The position numbers and the translations under genes are program-made. Shown here piece by piece: positions 1-8,426 of a stretch of DNA of 64,000 nucleotides. This stretch comes from Clostridia bacterium. Lineage in GTDB: Bacteria; Bacillota; Clostridia; Christensenellales; Aristaeellaceae. Location: NCBI GenBank assembly GCA_017501255.1, contig JAFVXE010000028.1:62001-126000 (forward strand), given 5' to 3'. How positions within the stretch are numbered: the stretch's first letter is position 1; every line of letters begins with the position of its first letter. The notes beneath the pieces are model-generated. The model made no database searches. It saw nothing but the letters and a program-made list of their open reading frames with translations, and had not been told where the DNA came from.

Positions 1-113
1 GTTTTCTGCATTTGCTCCCCTCATCTGTTGTATTTGTCCAAATTCGACCCTTTCTTTTGTCGCATATGGCAAAACTAAGGATATTTTTGACACACAAAAT
101 GAGCCTAATTGCA

Positions 114-142
114 TTGTTGAGTTATGCAACATAGTTTATAAT
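114..142 (+). promoter_or_regulatory. Candidate sigma-A promoter of the first ABC transporter operon
   Basis: TTGTTG (114-119) and a perfect TATAAT (137-142) are separated by 17 bases, about 100 bases before the first permease start. The rest of 1-245 shows no gene that I can support. Confidence 0.5.
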
Positions 143-245
143 CATAGTCAGAAAACAAGTGTACCATATCATCTGTTGCTTGCCACAAGCAACAACCTTT
201 CCCATTCATCAGGTGCCCCCCACCAAACCGACAGGAGGCGTACTC

Positions 246-1163
246 ATGCAGATTAACCGGCGTAAACTGCGCTCCTACAAGGAATTTCTGCTGATTCTTC
301 CCTTTCTGGCTGTGGTAGCCATTTTCTCGTACTTCCCGCTGTACGGCTGGATCTATGCGTTCCATGACTACCGTCCGCCCTTCCCCATCACCAAGGATAC
401 CTTTGTGGGTCTGAAATGGTTTGAAACCATCATTTCTAACCCCACCCGCACCAAGAACATCGTTCGGGTTCTGCGCAACACCTTTGCCATGAGTGGCATC
501 TCTCTTGCCTTCTCCTGGTTCCCCATGGTGTTTGCGATCTTCCTGAACGAAATCAAGTGCGAGCCCTACAAGAAATTCGTTCAGACCGTTACCACCCTGC
601 CCAACTTCATCAGCTGGGTTCTGGTGTACTCCATCGCCTTCAACCTGTTCGGTTCCTTCGGCGCTGTGAATACGGTTCTGCAGAATCTGGGATTGATCGA
701 CGCACCAATTGCCTTCATGAAATCCAGCGACCATGTATGGTTCACCCAGTGGCTGTGGCTTACCTGGAAAAATGCCGGATGGGCCGCCATCATGTATCTG
801 GCCGCTATCACCGGCATTGATGAAGAAATGCTGGAAGCAGCCCGTGTGGACGGCGCTACCCGTATGAAGATCATCTGGCACATCACCATTCCCTGCATCC
901 TGCCTACTTACTTCGTCATCGTTATGCTGAATCTGGCCAACTTCCTCTCCAACGGCATGGAGCAGTACTACGTATTCCAGAACGCCTTCAATACCAAGTA
1001 TATCGAGGTGCTGGACCTGTACGTATACAACATGGCCATGAGTTCCACCGGCGCTTACCCGCTTTCCACCGCCATCAGTATTCTCAAGAGCGTGGTCAGC
1101 ATCGTGCTGCTGGTGGTATCCAACACCGCATCCAAGCTCATCCGCGGCGAAGGATTCATCTGA
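246..1163 (+). CDS. ABC sugar transporter permease, LplB/YtcP type
   Basis: This is an integral membrane subunit of a binding-protein-dependent sugar importer, 305 aa. I chose the ATG at 246 because a GGAGG lies just before it; the upstream in-frame ATG at 159 has no such site. Several hydrophobic helices are visible, and the EAA-loop motif reads EAARVDGA followed by I-x-HITIPCILP in the C-terminal half, where the ATPase docks. It is followed after 53 bases by a second permease and then by a binding protein, the usual three-gene set of this class. No ATPase gene is present, so a shared MsmX/MsiK-like ATPase elsewhere is inferred. The substrate is probably an oligosaccharide from hemicellulose or pectin, judging only from the neighbouring glycosidases. 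Confidence 0.9.
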   Translation: MQINRRKLRSYKEFLLILPFLAVVAIFSYFPLYGWIYAFHDYRPPFPITKDTFVGLKWFETIISNPTRTKNIVRVLRNTFAMSGISLAFSWFPMVFAIFLNEIKCEPYKKFVQTVTTLPNFISWVLVYSIAFNLFGSFGAVNTVLQNLGLIDAPIAFMKSSDHVWFTQWLWLTWKNAGWAAIMYLAAITGIDEEMLEAARVDGATRMKIIWHITIPCILPTYFVIVMLNLANFLSNGMEQYYVFQNAFNTKYIEVLDLYVYNMAMSSTGAYPLSTAISILKSVVSIVLLVVSNTASKLIRGEGFI

Positions 1164-1216
1164 TGCGGCTTTGTTGCCCCGTGTGCTGAACAAACAACCG
1201 TCAGGAGGAGACCAGT

Positions 1217-2155
1217 ATGGTACAAGCTGCTCCCGTAACCTTTAAGAAGAAAAAAGGCATGAAACGCTCCTTCGGCGATAAACTGATCAGTGTGATCACC
1301 TATATCGTCTACGCAATCTTTGCCTTTGTCTGCGTATACCCCTTCTATTATATTTTCATCAACTCCATCAGCGCCAACAACCTGAGCGAACGCGGCAAGG
1401 TTATCTTCGTTCCTCTGGAAGTGCACTTCAAGAACTACACCACCGTGTTCAAGATTCCCGGACTGATTGACGCTGCCAAGGTATCTCTGATGCGTACCGT
1501 GGTCGGTACCATCTTCACGGTGGTCATCGCCGCCTTCCTGGGCTATATGTTCACCCGTGAAACCCTGTGGAAGCGCAAGTTCTGGTACCGCTTCGTGGCT
1601 GCTACCATGTACTTCAACGCCGGCGTGATTCCGTGGTATCTCACCATGAAGACCATGGGCCTGACCAACAACTTCTGGGGCTACATCTTCCCCATGATGA
1701 TTCAGCCGTTCTACATCATCCTGTGTAAAACGTTCTGCGAATCCATCCCCAAAGAGCTGGAGGATGCGGCGGATATTGACGGTGCAGGAACCCTGACCAT
1801 TTTCTTCCGCATCATGCTGCCGGTCATCAAGCCCATTCTGGCAACCATCGCTGTGTTTGCAGCTGTCAACCAGTGGAACTCCTTCCAGGATACCCTGCTG
1901 CTGGTAACCGACACCAAGCTCTATACCCTGCAGTATGTGCTCTACCAGTACATCAATCAGGCCAGTTCCCTCAAGGCGCTGGTCAGCAACAGTACCTCGG
2001 CCACCCAGCTGGCAGCCTCTCTGGCTCATGCCACTACGGCCACTTCCATCCGTATGACGGTTACCATCGTGGTTGTTGTTCCCGTCATTCTGGTGTACCC
2101 CTTCTTCCAGCGCTTCTTCACCAAGGGCATCATGATCGGCGCTGTGAAGGGCTAA
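1217..2155 (+). CDS. ABC sugar transporter permease, LplC/YtcP type
   Basis: This is the second membrane subunit of the same importer, 312 aa, starting after an AGGAGG. The N-terminal part has the cytoplasmic lead and first helix typical of LplC/AraQ-like permeases. The EAA loop reads ELEDAADIDGAGTL followed by FFRIMLPVIKP around residues 175-200. The C-terminus ends GIMIGAVKG, the common end of this subfamily. It would pair with the upstream permease as a heterodimeric channel. It shares the operon with the binding protein that starts 60 bases downstream. Confidence 0.9.
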   Translation: MVQAAPVTFKKKKGMKRSFGDKLISVITYIVYAIFAFVCVYPFYYIFINSISANNLSERGKVIFVPLEVHFKNYTTVFKIPGLIDAAKVSLMRTVVGTIFTVVIAAFLGYMFTRETLWKRKFWYRFVAATMYFNAGVIPWYLTMKTMGLTNNFWGYIFPMMIQPFYIILCKTFCESIPKELEDAADIDGAGTLTIFFRIMLPVIKPILATIAVFAAVNQWNSFQDTLLLVTDTKLYTLQYVLYQYINQASSLKALVSNSTSATQLAASLAHATTATSIRMTVTIVVVVPVILVYPFFQRFFTKGIMIGAVKG

Positions 2156-2214
2156 TGTTTCCGAAGATGAAGGCTTGTGAATGCCTTACATCATATAATT
2201 AAGGAGGTAATACT

Positions 2215-3903
2215 ATGAAACGGTTTCTCGCTTTCTTGCTGGCCATGATTATGGTCCTCAGCATGAGCATCAGCGTAGCCGCCGCCGAGCAGGAAGTGCT
2301 CGTGCTGGACATCTACGATGACGCTGCTAACTATCACGGTATGCAGACCGGTTGGTTCGGTCAGGTGGTGAAGGAGCGCTTCAACATCGAACTGAACATC
2401 ATTGCTCCTCAGGTTGCTGGCGACGCTGTGTATCAGACCCGCGCTGCTGATGGCAATCTGGGCGACATCATCATCCTCGACAAGACCCGCTTCCAGGATT
2501 GCTTGGCTGCTGGCCTGATCAAGGACATCTCTGACAAGCTGCCCGAGTGCACCAACATCATGGCTTATAAGACCCAGATCGACTCCCTGAACCAGGGCCT
2601 GGGCTATGCCGAGGGCGTGTACTACGGCATCCCCAGTGAGATGACCGACACTTCTCCCGTCACCCTGACCGATGACGTGATCTACTCCTCCCCCATGCTC
2701 CGCTGGGACCAGTACACCGCTGTTGGCCGCCCCGAAATGGCTGACCTGGATGGCCTGCTGGACACCCTGGCTCTGATCCATGAGCAGTTCCCCACCAACG
2801 AGAACGGCGACCCCGCTTATCCCCTGTCTCTGTGGGCTGACTGGGACGGCAACGACAACATGATCGGTATCGCCAACGTGGTTCAGCTGACCACCTGGTA
2901 CGGCGAAAAGATCAAGGGTTCCGCCATCCTTCGTCCCGACAACACCTTCGTTGAGATCTACGACAAGGGCGCTTCCTACTACAAGCTGGCCCGCTTCCTC
3001 AACAAGGCCAACCAGATGGGTCTGGTAGACCCCGAGTCCGGCGAGCAGGACTGGAACGCTGTGTGCGCCAAGATGTCCAACGGTCAGGTTAACCTGATGT
3101 GGTACAGCTGGTCCACCGGTTTCTGGAACAGCCAGGATCGCCTGGACAACGGCACCGCTTTCATCTTCGTGCCCGTTAAGGATCAGACCTACTACTGCGA
3201 TGCTGACGCTTACTTCGGCACCACCCGCGTTTTCGCCGTTGGTTCCAAGGTTGAAGGCGAAAAGTACGATCGCATCATGGCTTTCCTGGATTGGTACGCC
3301 AGCCCCGAAGCTATGGAGTTCCAGCATTCCGGTATCGAAGGCCTGACCTACACCAAGGATGCCGAAGGCAAGTTCGTGCCCTACATGGACAATGCTCTGA
3401 TGGATAACCTGCCCGTTGATCAGTACGTGGAAGGCTACACCGGCGGCTATCAGGACGGCTTCAACGCCATCAACCAGTGGATCGGCAACGCCCTGAACAC
3501 CAACCCCAACACCGGCGAAGGTTATGCTCAGAAGTTCTGGGCTGCCTACAAGGCCAAGAACATGACTCCCATGAAGCAGGAGTGGATGGATCACTTCCAG
3601 GCTGCTGACTCCGTTGACTACATGAAGAAGAACGGCGTCCTGCTGGCCAGCCCCAACGTAAGCGTCGCCCTGCAGACCGATACCAACGACATCGGCCTCA
3701 TCCGTGTTGACGTGAACAAGGTTCTGTGCGAGTACACCTGGCAGCTCATCTTCTGCGCCGAAGAAGATTTCGACGCTCTGTGGGATGAGATGGTCGAGCA
3801 GATGGACGGTTTCGGCTACAAGGATCTGTACGCCTTCGACTGCGCCAACTACCAGACCGAAGTTGATGCCAAGGTTGCTGCCGCCAGCGCCGTGGCTGAA
3901 TAA
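2215..3903 (+). CDS. Extracellular solute-binding protein of sugar ABC importer
   Basis: This secreted binding protein (562 aa) captures sugar for the two permeases before it. An AAGGAGG lies just upstream. The N-terminus is a classic signal peptide: KR, a hydrophobic core, then a likely cut after AAA before EQEV. There is no lipobox cysteine, so it is not an obvious lipoprotein, which is unusual for a Gram-positive binding protein. The mature part has the aromatic-rich pattern of family 1-like oligosaccharide binders (for example WYSWSTGFWNS near residues 301-311). Codon use is very biased (GCT, CTG, AAG, GGC), suggesting high expression. A strong terminator follows at once, so this is the last gene transcribed at full level. 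Confidence 0.88.
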   Translation: MKRFLAFLLAMIMVLSMSISVAAAEQEVLVLDIYDDAANYHGMQTGWFGQVVKERFNIELNIIAPQVAGDAVYQTRAADGNLGDIIILDKTRFQDCLAAGLIKDISDKLPECTNIMAYKTQIDSLNQGLGYAEGVYYGIPSEMTDTSPVTLTDDVIYSSPMLRWDQYTAVGRPEMADLDGLLDTLALIHEQFPTNENGDPAYPLSLWADWDGNDNMIGIANVVQLTTWYGEKIKGSAILRPDNTFVEIYDKGASYYKLARFLNKANQMGLVDPESGEQDWNAVCAKMSNGQVNLMWYSWSTGFWNSQDRLDNGTAFIFVPVKDQTYYCDADAYFGTTRVFAVGSKVEGEKYDRIMAFLDWYASPEAMEFQHSGIEGLTYTKDAEGKFVPYMDNALMDNLPVDQYVEGYTGGYQDGFNAINQWIGNALNTNPNTGEGYAQKFWAAYKAKNMTPMKQEWMDHFQAADSVDYMKKNGVLLASPNVSVALQTDTNDIGLIRVDVNKVLCEYTWQLIFCAEEDFDALWDEMVEQMDGFGYKDLYAFDCANYQTEVDAKVAAASAVAE

Positions 3904-3921
3904 GCTTCAAACTGAATCCTC

Positions 3922-3950
3922 GGGACGCTCCGCAAGGAGCGTCCCTTTTT
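3922..3950 (+). terminator. Intrinsic terminator after the binding protein
   Basis: A perfect 10-bp stem (GGGACGCTCC / GGAGCGTCCC) closed by a GCAA loop is followed by five T. It lies between the binding protein and the beta-helix gene, so the latter is probably expressed by read-through or from its own promoter. Confidence 0.85.
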
Positions 3951-3967
3951 GGAAAGGAATGGATTGT

Positions 3968-5923
3968 ATGCAAACCGATCGAAGCGCCGTTCTGCCCAAC
4001 GGCAACAGCTTTTTCTTTTGGGAAAAAGACTGTGTTTACACCCAAACCCTGTTTGTGGATGGCAGCAATCCTGCCGCTTCCGATGACAATGACGGCAGCG
4101 AAGCCTTCCCCTTCAAAACCATCAACCGGGCAGCACAGCTGGCTACCCCCGGCACTCTGGTGCGCATTCACGCAGGCACCTACCATGAATGCGTGCAACC
4201 TGCCATGGGCGGCACGGATCCGGAGCACATGATTTGCTATGAGGCTTATGGCGATGGCGAAGTGGTCATCAGTGCATCGGAAGAAGTGACGGAATTCTTC
4301 CCCAGCACCGGCTGGCGCAGAAGCGCTCATTTTGGTGTCAGTGAGGATACCAGCCATCTGAAGATCTGGGCCCACGAACTCAGCCCGGATATGTTCCGGG
4401 GCTACAACCCCTTCAATGCAGTGAACATTCTTCACGACCGGCTGTTTATTGAATATGACAAAACAGATATGACCACCTATCTGAACCGCCGTGGTTGTAT
4501 TTTTTGTGACGGTGAAGCCCTGACCCAGGTTGCTCTGTACAATCAGATGTCTCTGGCTGACAACACCTACTGGGTGGAGGCGAACGGTCAGACAGTGCAT
4601 TTTCGTTTGAAGGGCGATGCTGACCCAGCACAGCACAAAATCGAGATTACCGTGCGTGAACAGTGCTTTGCACCCAAGATTCCTTTCCTGAATTACATCA
4701 AAGTGAAGGGCCTTACCTGCAAACACGCCGCTACCGGCGCACCCGTGCCGCAGCGGGGCGCAATCTCCTGCTTCCGTGGCCATCACTGGGTCATTGAAGA
4801 TTGCCAGGTGCTTTGGTCCAATGCGCTGGCCATTGATGTGGGCAATGAATGCTGGCACCACGAGCACACCCCGGACGAGGTAATCGGTCATTCCGTTGTC
4901 CGGGGCTGCACCATCAAAGATGCCGGTGTGTGCGGAATTGCCGGTCTGTTCTCCACCCATATGCTGATCGAAGACAACGTGATCGAAGGTACCGGCTGGC
5001 AAAAGATGGAGCTTTCCTGGGAAGCCGGCGCCATCAAGCTGCACAACAGCGTGGATGGCCTCATCCGGCGCAACATCTTCCGCAACACCTTCCGTGCCGA
5101 TCACCTGTGGCTGGACTGCGGCAACGAAAACAACCGCATCACCAGCAACATCTTCCTCAACGGGATTGAGCAGCGGGAAGCTATCTTCATTGAGTGCACC
5201 CGTGATGGCGTCAACCTGATCGATAACAACATCATCTGGAATGTGGAAGGCCGGTTCGACCCCACGAAAGTGCCTGTGGAGCCCGGTTCCTCCGGCTGGT
5301 ACAAGCTGCGGGAGGATGACACCATCAACGGCTATGCCATCTACGGCGAAGGCACCGACCGGCTGTACATCGCTCACAACCTGATCGGCAAATGCCGTCA
5401 CAGCGGTTATTACGCCAAGCCTGTCGGTTTCCGGATGCACGCTTTCGAACGTGGCGGTACTTCCCGCAAAGCAAAGATCTTCAACAACATCTTCTATGAT
5501 TGCGGCGAAGCAGCCATTGTCTTCCCCACGGATGACAACGAGGCCGAGGGTAATCTGTATGTGCGTATGCAGGGCGGCTACCTTCGGGTGATGTATCCTG
5601 CTCCGGAGACCTGTCTGCATCTGCCGGCCTGGCAGGAGTTCTACGGTTTTGACATGAACGGACAGAACGCCTGGTTTGATATCGACTTCAACGAAGCAGA
5701 GGGTTCATTCTCCGTCAAGGCCAGCGCTGAAAAGCCCTTCAGTATGCCCCAGCAGATACAACGGCTGAATCTGAAACTGGCACCTGAACTGGTGGAAACC
5801 ATCGCCGCCGATCCCCATGTGGATGTGGACGTGAACGGCGTGGAACGCAGCGCAGAAAAGGTCTGTCCGGGGCCTTTTGCCCAATTGCTTGGCGAGCACC
5901 TGCTCAAAGGATACAAGGCATAA
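3968..5923 (+). CDS. Right-handed parallel beta-helix protein (pectate lyase-like fold), probable polysaccharide lyase or hydrolase
   Basis: The protein has 651 aa and begins at the ATG after GGAAAGGA. Residues about 20-60 match the N-terminal DUF1565-like entry to a beta-helix (FVDGSNPAASDDNDGS, then FPFKTINRAAQLA, then VRIHAGTYHE). Residues 250-530 have repeated short N-x-I and D-N-x-I/V steps (IEDN, RRNIFRN, NRITSNIF, IDNNII, IFNNIFYD), the asparagine ladders of right-handed helices such as pectate lyases and GH28/GH120-like enzymes. There is no signal peptide, so it acts inside the cell on imported oligosaccharides, as do the other CAZymes here. The exact catalytic family cannot be set by eye. 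GH120 beta-xylosidase-like or another glycosidase is possible. Confidence 0.75.
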   Translation: MQTDRSAVLPNGNSFFFWEKDCVYTQTLFVDGSNPAASDDNDGSEAFPFKTINRAAQLATPGTLVRIHAGTYHECVQPAMGGTDPEHMICYEAYGDGEVVISASEEVTEFFPSTGWRRSAHFGVSEDTSHLKIWAHELSPDMFRGYNPFNAVNILHDRLFIEYDKTDMTTYLNRRGCIFCDGEALTQVALYNQMSLADNTYWVEANGQTVHFRLKGDADPAQHKIEITVREQCFAPKIPFLNYIKVKGLTCKHAATGAPVPQRGAISCFRGHHWVIEDCQVLWSNALAIDVGNECWHHEHTPDEVIGHSVVRGCTIKDAGVCGIAGLFSTHMLIEDNVIEGTGWQKMELSWEAGAIKLHNSVDGLIRRNIFRNTFRADHLWLDCGNENNRITSNIFLNGIEQREAIFIECTRDGVNLIDNNIIWNVEGRFDPTKVPVEPGSSGWYKLREDDTINGYAIYGEGTDRLYIAHNLIGKCRHSGYYAKPVGFRMHAFERGGTSRKAKIFNNIFYDCGEAAIVFPTDDNEAEGNLYVRMQGGYLRVMYPAPETCLHLPAWQEFYGFDMNGQNAWFDIDFNEAEGSFSVKASAEKPFSMPQQIQRLNLKLAPELVETIAADPHVDVDVNGVERSAEKVCPGPFAQLLGEHLLKGYKA

Positions 5924-5938
5924 GCTGACAAAGCAAAC

Positions 5939-5975
5939 AAGAGGCTGCTGCAAGGAATGATTGCAACAGCCTCTT
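5939..5975. terminator. Bidirectional terminator between convergent genes
   Basis: The arms AAGAGGCTGCTGCAA and TTGCAACAGCCTCTT (one mismatch) have a 7-base loop, with A and T runs on the outer sides. It lies between the + strand beta-helix gene and the - strand GH43 gene, whose ends face each other. Confidence 0.75.
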
Positions 5976-6011
5976 TTCATTGTTTCGAATTTGTCAGATT
6001 ATTTCTTATTC

Positions 6012-7331
6012 TCAATTGAATTTGAACCAGTCAATGGTCAGCCCGCCAGTGAGCCGCAGGGTGAAGGTATGCTCCCCCTCCGGGTTGGTCAACGGGAACG
6101 TTACTTCTGTAAAATCAGCAGTGGCATCCGTCAGGGCGATCTGGCCGACCACCGTTCCGTCCACCAATGCTTCCACTTTGGCTCCGGCCTCCGCTTTCAG
6201 GCAAAGGGTGAGGGTGCTGTCCAGCTGCATATCATACAGATGGGGATAGTGGGCAGATTGCGTCCCGGACTCCTGCGCAATGCCAAAGCCAACGTGCTGT
6301 CCGTCCTTTTTCAGCTCCACCTTATGCAGGGCGGGAGTATCCATGCGCATATAGCACTCAGCCTCGATCCGATCCCAGCGGGCGCAATACTGTCCCACAC
6401 CGCAGCGGCGGATATCCTTGTCAAAGGTCAGCGTGCCGTCATCGCAAACGTGCAGATACATCAAGTAGCTCTTGCGGTAGAAGGGACTTTCGGCGCCATG
6501 GCTGACCGCATAGAACCACTGGCCGTGCCACTCTAAAAAGCTGCCGTGGTCGATGAAAGCACGTCCGTCAGGATAGTGGGGCACATCCGCACCGATATTG
6601 CCTCGGAAAATGTACGGCCCAAGACGATTCTTGGAAGTCGCATAACGGCCTGCCCAATACAGGTACCAGGTATCCCCGTAGCGGAAAGCCTCTGCCTGAT
6701 CAGAACGCAGAACGCCCAGCAATTCCGTGGGGTCATCCTCGGAAGGATAGACGGGCACTTTGCGGGCCGTTCCGGGAACCACCTCGGTCATGCTTTCATC
6801 CAGCTGCATGGCCCAGTAATGATCTGTCCAGTCGCTGCCGAAAACGATCCATGCTCTGGGGTCCTCATCATCAGGCAGGATGATATCGGGATCGTAGGAG
6901 TTGGTGGGGGTAATGCCCGGCGGCAGAATGGGCGTTTTGCCGCGGGCATCCACGAAGGGGCCGTCCGGACGGTCGCTGACAGCTACGCCTGTGGAATAGC
7001 CCTGATGGGAATAATAAAGATAGTACCTGCCGTCGAAAGGGCTCTGTACGCAGTCGCAGGCCCAGCAATCCTCCGAATCATCCGGCAGATAGGTATCCTT
7101 GCGGTCAAGGGTCTTTTTGCACTGCCAGTGAATCAGATCCTCACTGTAGAGCACAAACCAGTCCCGCATGATGAAACGGTCCTTGCCGTCATCGTGGCCC
7201 ACATACACATACATGGCTTCGTTGCCGGTATCCGGATTTGTGAAAATCTTGATATGGGGATCGGGAAAGCGGTTGTTCTCAACCCCTGCCGGATTTAGCG
7301 GGTTATTGATCCGTTCATTCTCAGCTCGCAT
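6012..7331 (-). CDS. Glycoside hydrolase family 43 enzyme with C-terminal CBM6-like domain
   Basis: This is a five-bladed propeller glycosidase of 439 aa, of the arabinofuranosidase/xylosidase group. The three GH43 acids can be placed: Asp24 in RFPDPH (general base), Asp147 in TNSYDPDI (pKa modulator) and Glu214 in DQAEAFRYG (general acid). Blade repeats such as YYLYYS and WYLYWAG are present. From about residue 330 (RWDRIEAECYM) to the end (IDWFKFN) the pattern is that of a CBM6-like beta-sandwich. No signal peptide is seen. It starts 2 bases after the AraC gene ends, so the two are one operon. Specificity, whether arabinose, xylose or galactose, is not decided. Confidence 0.85.
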   Translation of the reverse strand: MRAENERINNPLNPAGVENNRFPDPHIKIFTNPDTGNEAMYVYVGHDDGKDRFIMRDWFVLYSEDLIHWQCKKTLDRKDTYLPDDSEDCWACDCVQSPFDGRYYLYYSHQGYSTGVAVSDRPDGPFVDARGKTPILPPGITPTNSYDPDIILPDDEDPRAWIVFGSDWTDHYWAMQLDESMTEVVPGTARKVPVYPSEDDPTELLGVLRSDQAEAFRYGDTWYLYWAGRYATSKNRLGPYIFRGNIGADVPHYPDGRAFIDHGSFLEWHGQWFYAVSHGAESPFYRKSYLMYLHVCDDGTLTFDKDIRRCGVGQYCARWDRIEAECYMRMDTPALHKVELKKDGQHVGFGIAQESGTQSAHYPHLYDMQLDSTLTLCLKAEAGAKVEALVDGTVVGQIALTDATADFTEVTFPLTNPEGEHTFTLRLTGGLTIDWFKFN

Positions 7332-7333
7332 GA

Positions 7334-8194
7334 TTATTCCTCCTCATCCATACCGGTGTCATCGTCCAGATCAAAATCCTCATCCAGATCGTCGATCATG
7401 GGACGAACCGCATAGCGTGCACGGTATTGCTTGGGCGGCATATTGCACTGGGCCAGAAACGCCCGGTGGAAGGTTCTCGGGTTGCCATAGCCGCACAGGT
7501 ACACGATCTGGGATATAGTATAGGAAGGATCCCTGAGCAGGCTGCAGGCCTTGTCGATGCGCAGGGTATTGATATACTGGCGGAAATTGATGCGCAGTTG
7601 CTGCGAAAAAATATGGGACAGATGAATGCGACTGATGCCCAGCGCACGGGCCGTGGTCTCCAGAGACAAAGGCTCGGTGAAGTGCTCGGAAATGTAATGC
7701 AGCACCTGATAGGACATACCCGACTGCATATGCTTTTCCAGTGGATTGAGCTGGATGGCCGTGAACAGATAGGAAAGGAACAGATGCAGATAGCCCAGCT
7801 TCAGCGGGCTGGCCGGTTCCTGGGAAACCTCCAGCAGACGCTGAATAATGTTATCCAGTTCCGCAGGCTTTTGCTTGCCGGACAGCAGCGGATGACTCAC
7901 CGTCATGGTGCGGAACTTGTGGGTGAACTCCCCGATGGTATCCGGTGCAAAAATCAGCGCCAAACCTTTGGCGTCCTTTGAGATGTAATCGTAGCTATGA
8001 GGGGTGGATGGGAATGCCATGGCAATATCGCCGGGGGATACTGTCACCTGACGGCCTGCGATGGTCATGTACAGATAGCCTTCGGTGATACAGACGATTT
8101 CCGTCACATCATGCACATGGGACGGAAAGGGGGATTCACAGATTGCCCCAACGAAAATGTCCTCTGATCGTTTTTCGTAGAATACAGGATCCAT
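7334..8194 (-). CDS. AraC family transcriptional regulator with cupin sensor and acidic tail
   Basis: The protein has 286 aa, with AGGAGG (8206-8211) before the ATG. Residues about 10-100 form a cupin-like sugar-sensing domain (HVHDVTEIVCITEG, VSPGDIAMAFPS). Residues about 165-265 are the two AraC helix-turn-helices (SLETTARALGISRIHLSHIF and the FHRAFLAQCNMPPKQYR signature). The last 18 residues are almost all Asp and Glu (DDLDEDFDLDDD), which is not a normal part of the family. It is divergent from the second sugar importer and cotranscribed with GH43, so it probably controls both in response to a sugar. Confidence 0.9.
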   Translation of the reverse strand: MDPVFYEKRSEDIFVGAICESPFPSHVHDVTEIVCITEGYLYMTIAGRQVTVSPGDIAMAFPSTPHSYDYISKDAKGLALIFAPDTIGEFTHKFRTMTVSHPLLSGKQKPAELDNIIQRLLEVSQEPASPLKLGYLHLFLSYLFTAIQLNPLEKHMQSGMSYQVLHYISEHFTEPLSLETTARALGISRIHLSHIFSQQLRINFRQYINTLRIDKACSLLRDPSYTISQIVYLCGYGNPRTFHRAFLAQCNMPPKQYRARYAVRPMIDDLDEDFDLDDDTGMDEEE

Positions 8195-8340
8195 CGCCGG
8201 ATAAACCTCCTTATTGCCTTGAAACTCTTTGGAAACAGCGGTGTTAAAAGTTCAGAAATTAAGTTAATTAATTATATTACAAAACTTCATAAAAGTAAAG
8301 GATAAGGATTTTTTCGTCTGAAAGTTGGACAGAAATACCC

Positions 8341-8369
8341 TTGTCCATTTGGCTATTCATGTATATACT
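8341..8369 (+). promoter_or_regulatory. Candidate promoter of the second sugar importer operon
   Basis: TTGTCC (8341-8346) and TATACT (8364-8369) have a 17-base spacer, about 58 bases before the binding-protein start. This lies in the 232-base divergent region with the AraC gene, so it is a likely target of that regulator. An AT-rich stretch (8255-8280) lies further upstream. Confidence 0.5.
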
Positions 8370-8426
8370 TGTATGCAACGGGAAATCATTTCCCAAATCA
8401 CCCAAATAAAAGAGGAGGACACAACC

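Noticed and set aside
3746..5620. 624-aa open frame opposite the beta-helix gene
   Set aside because: Antisense shadow: no ribosome site, no family pattern, and the + strand protein is clearly a beta-helix.
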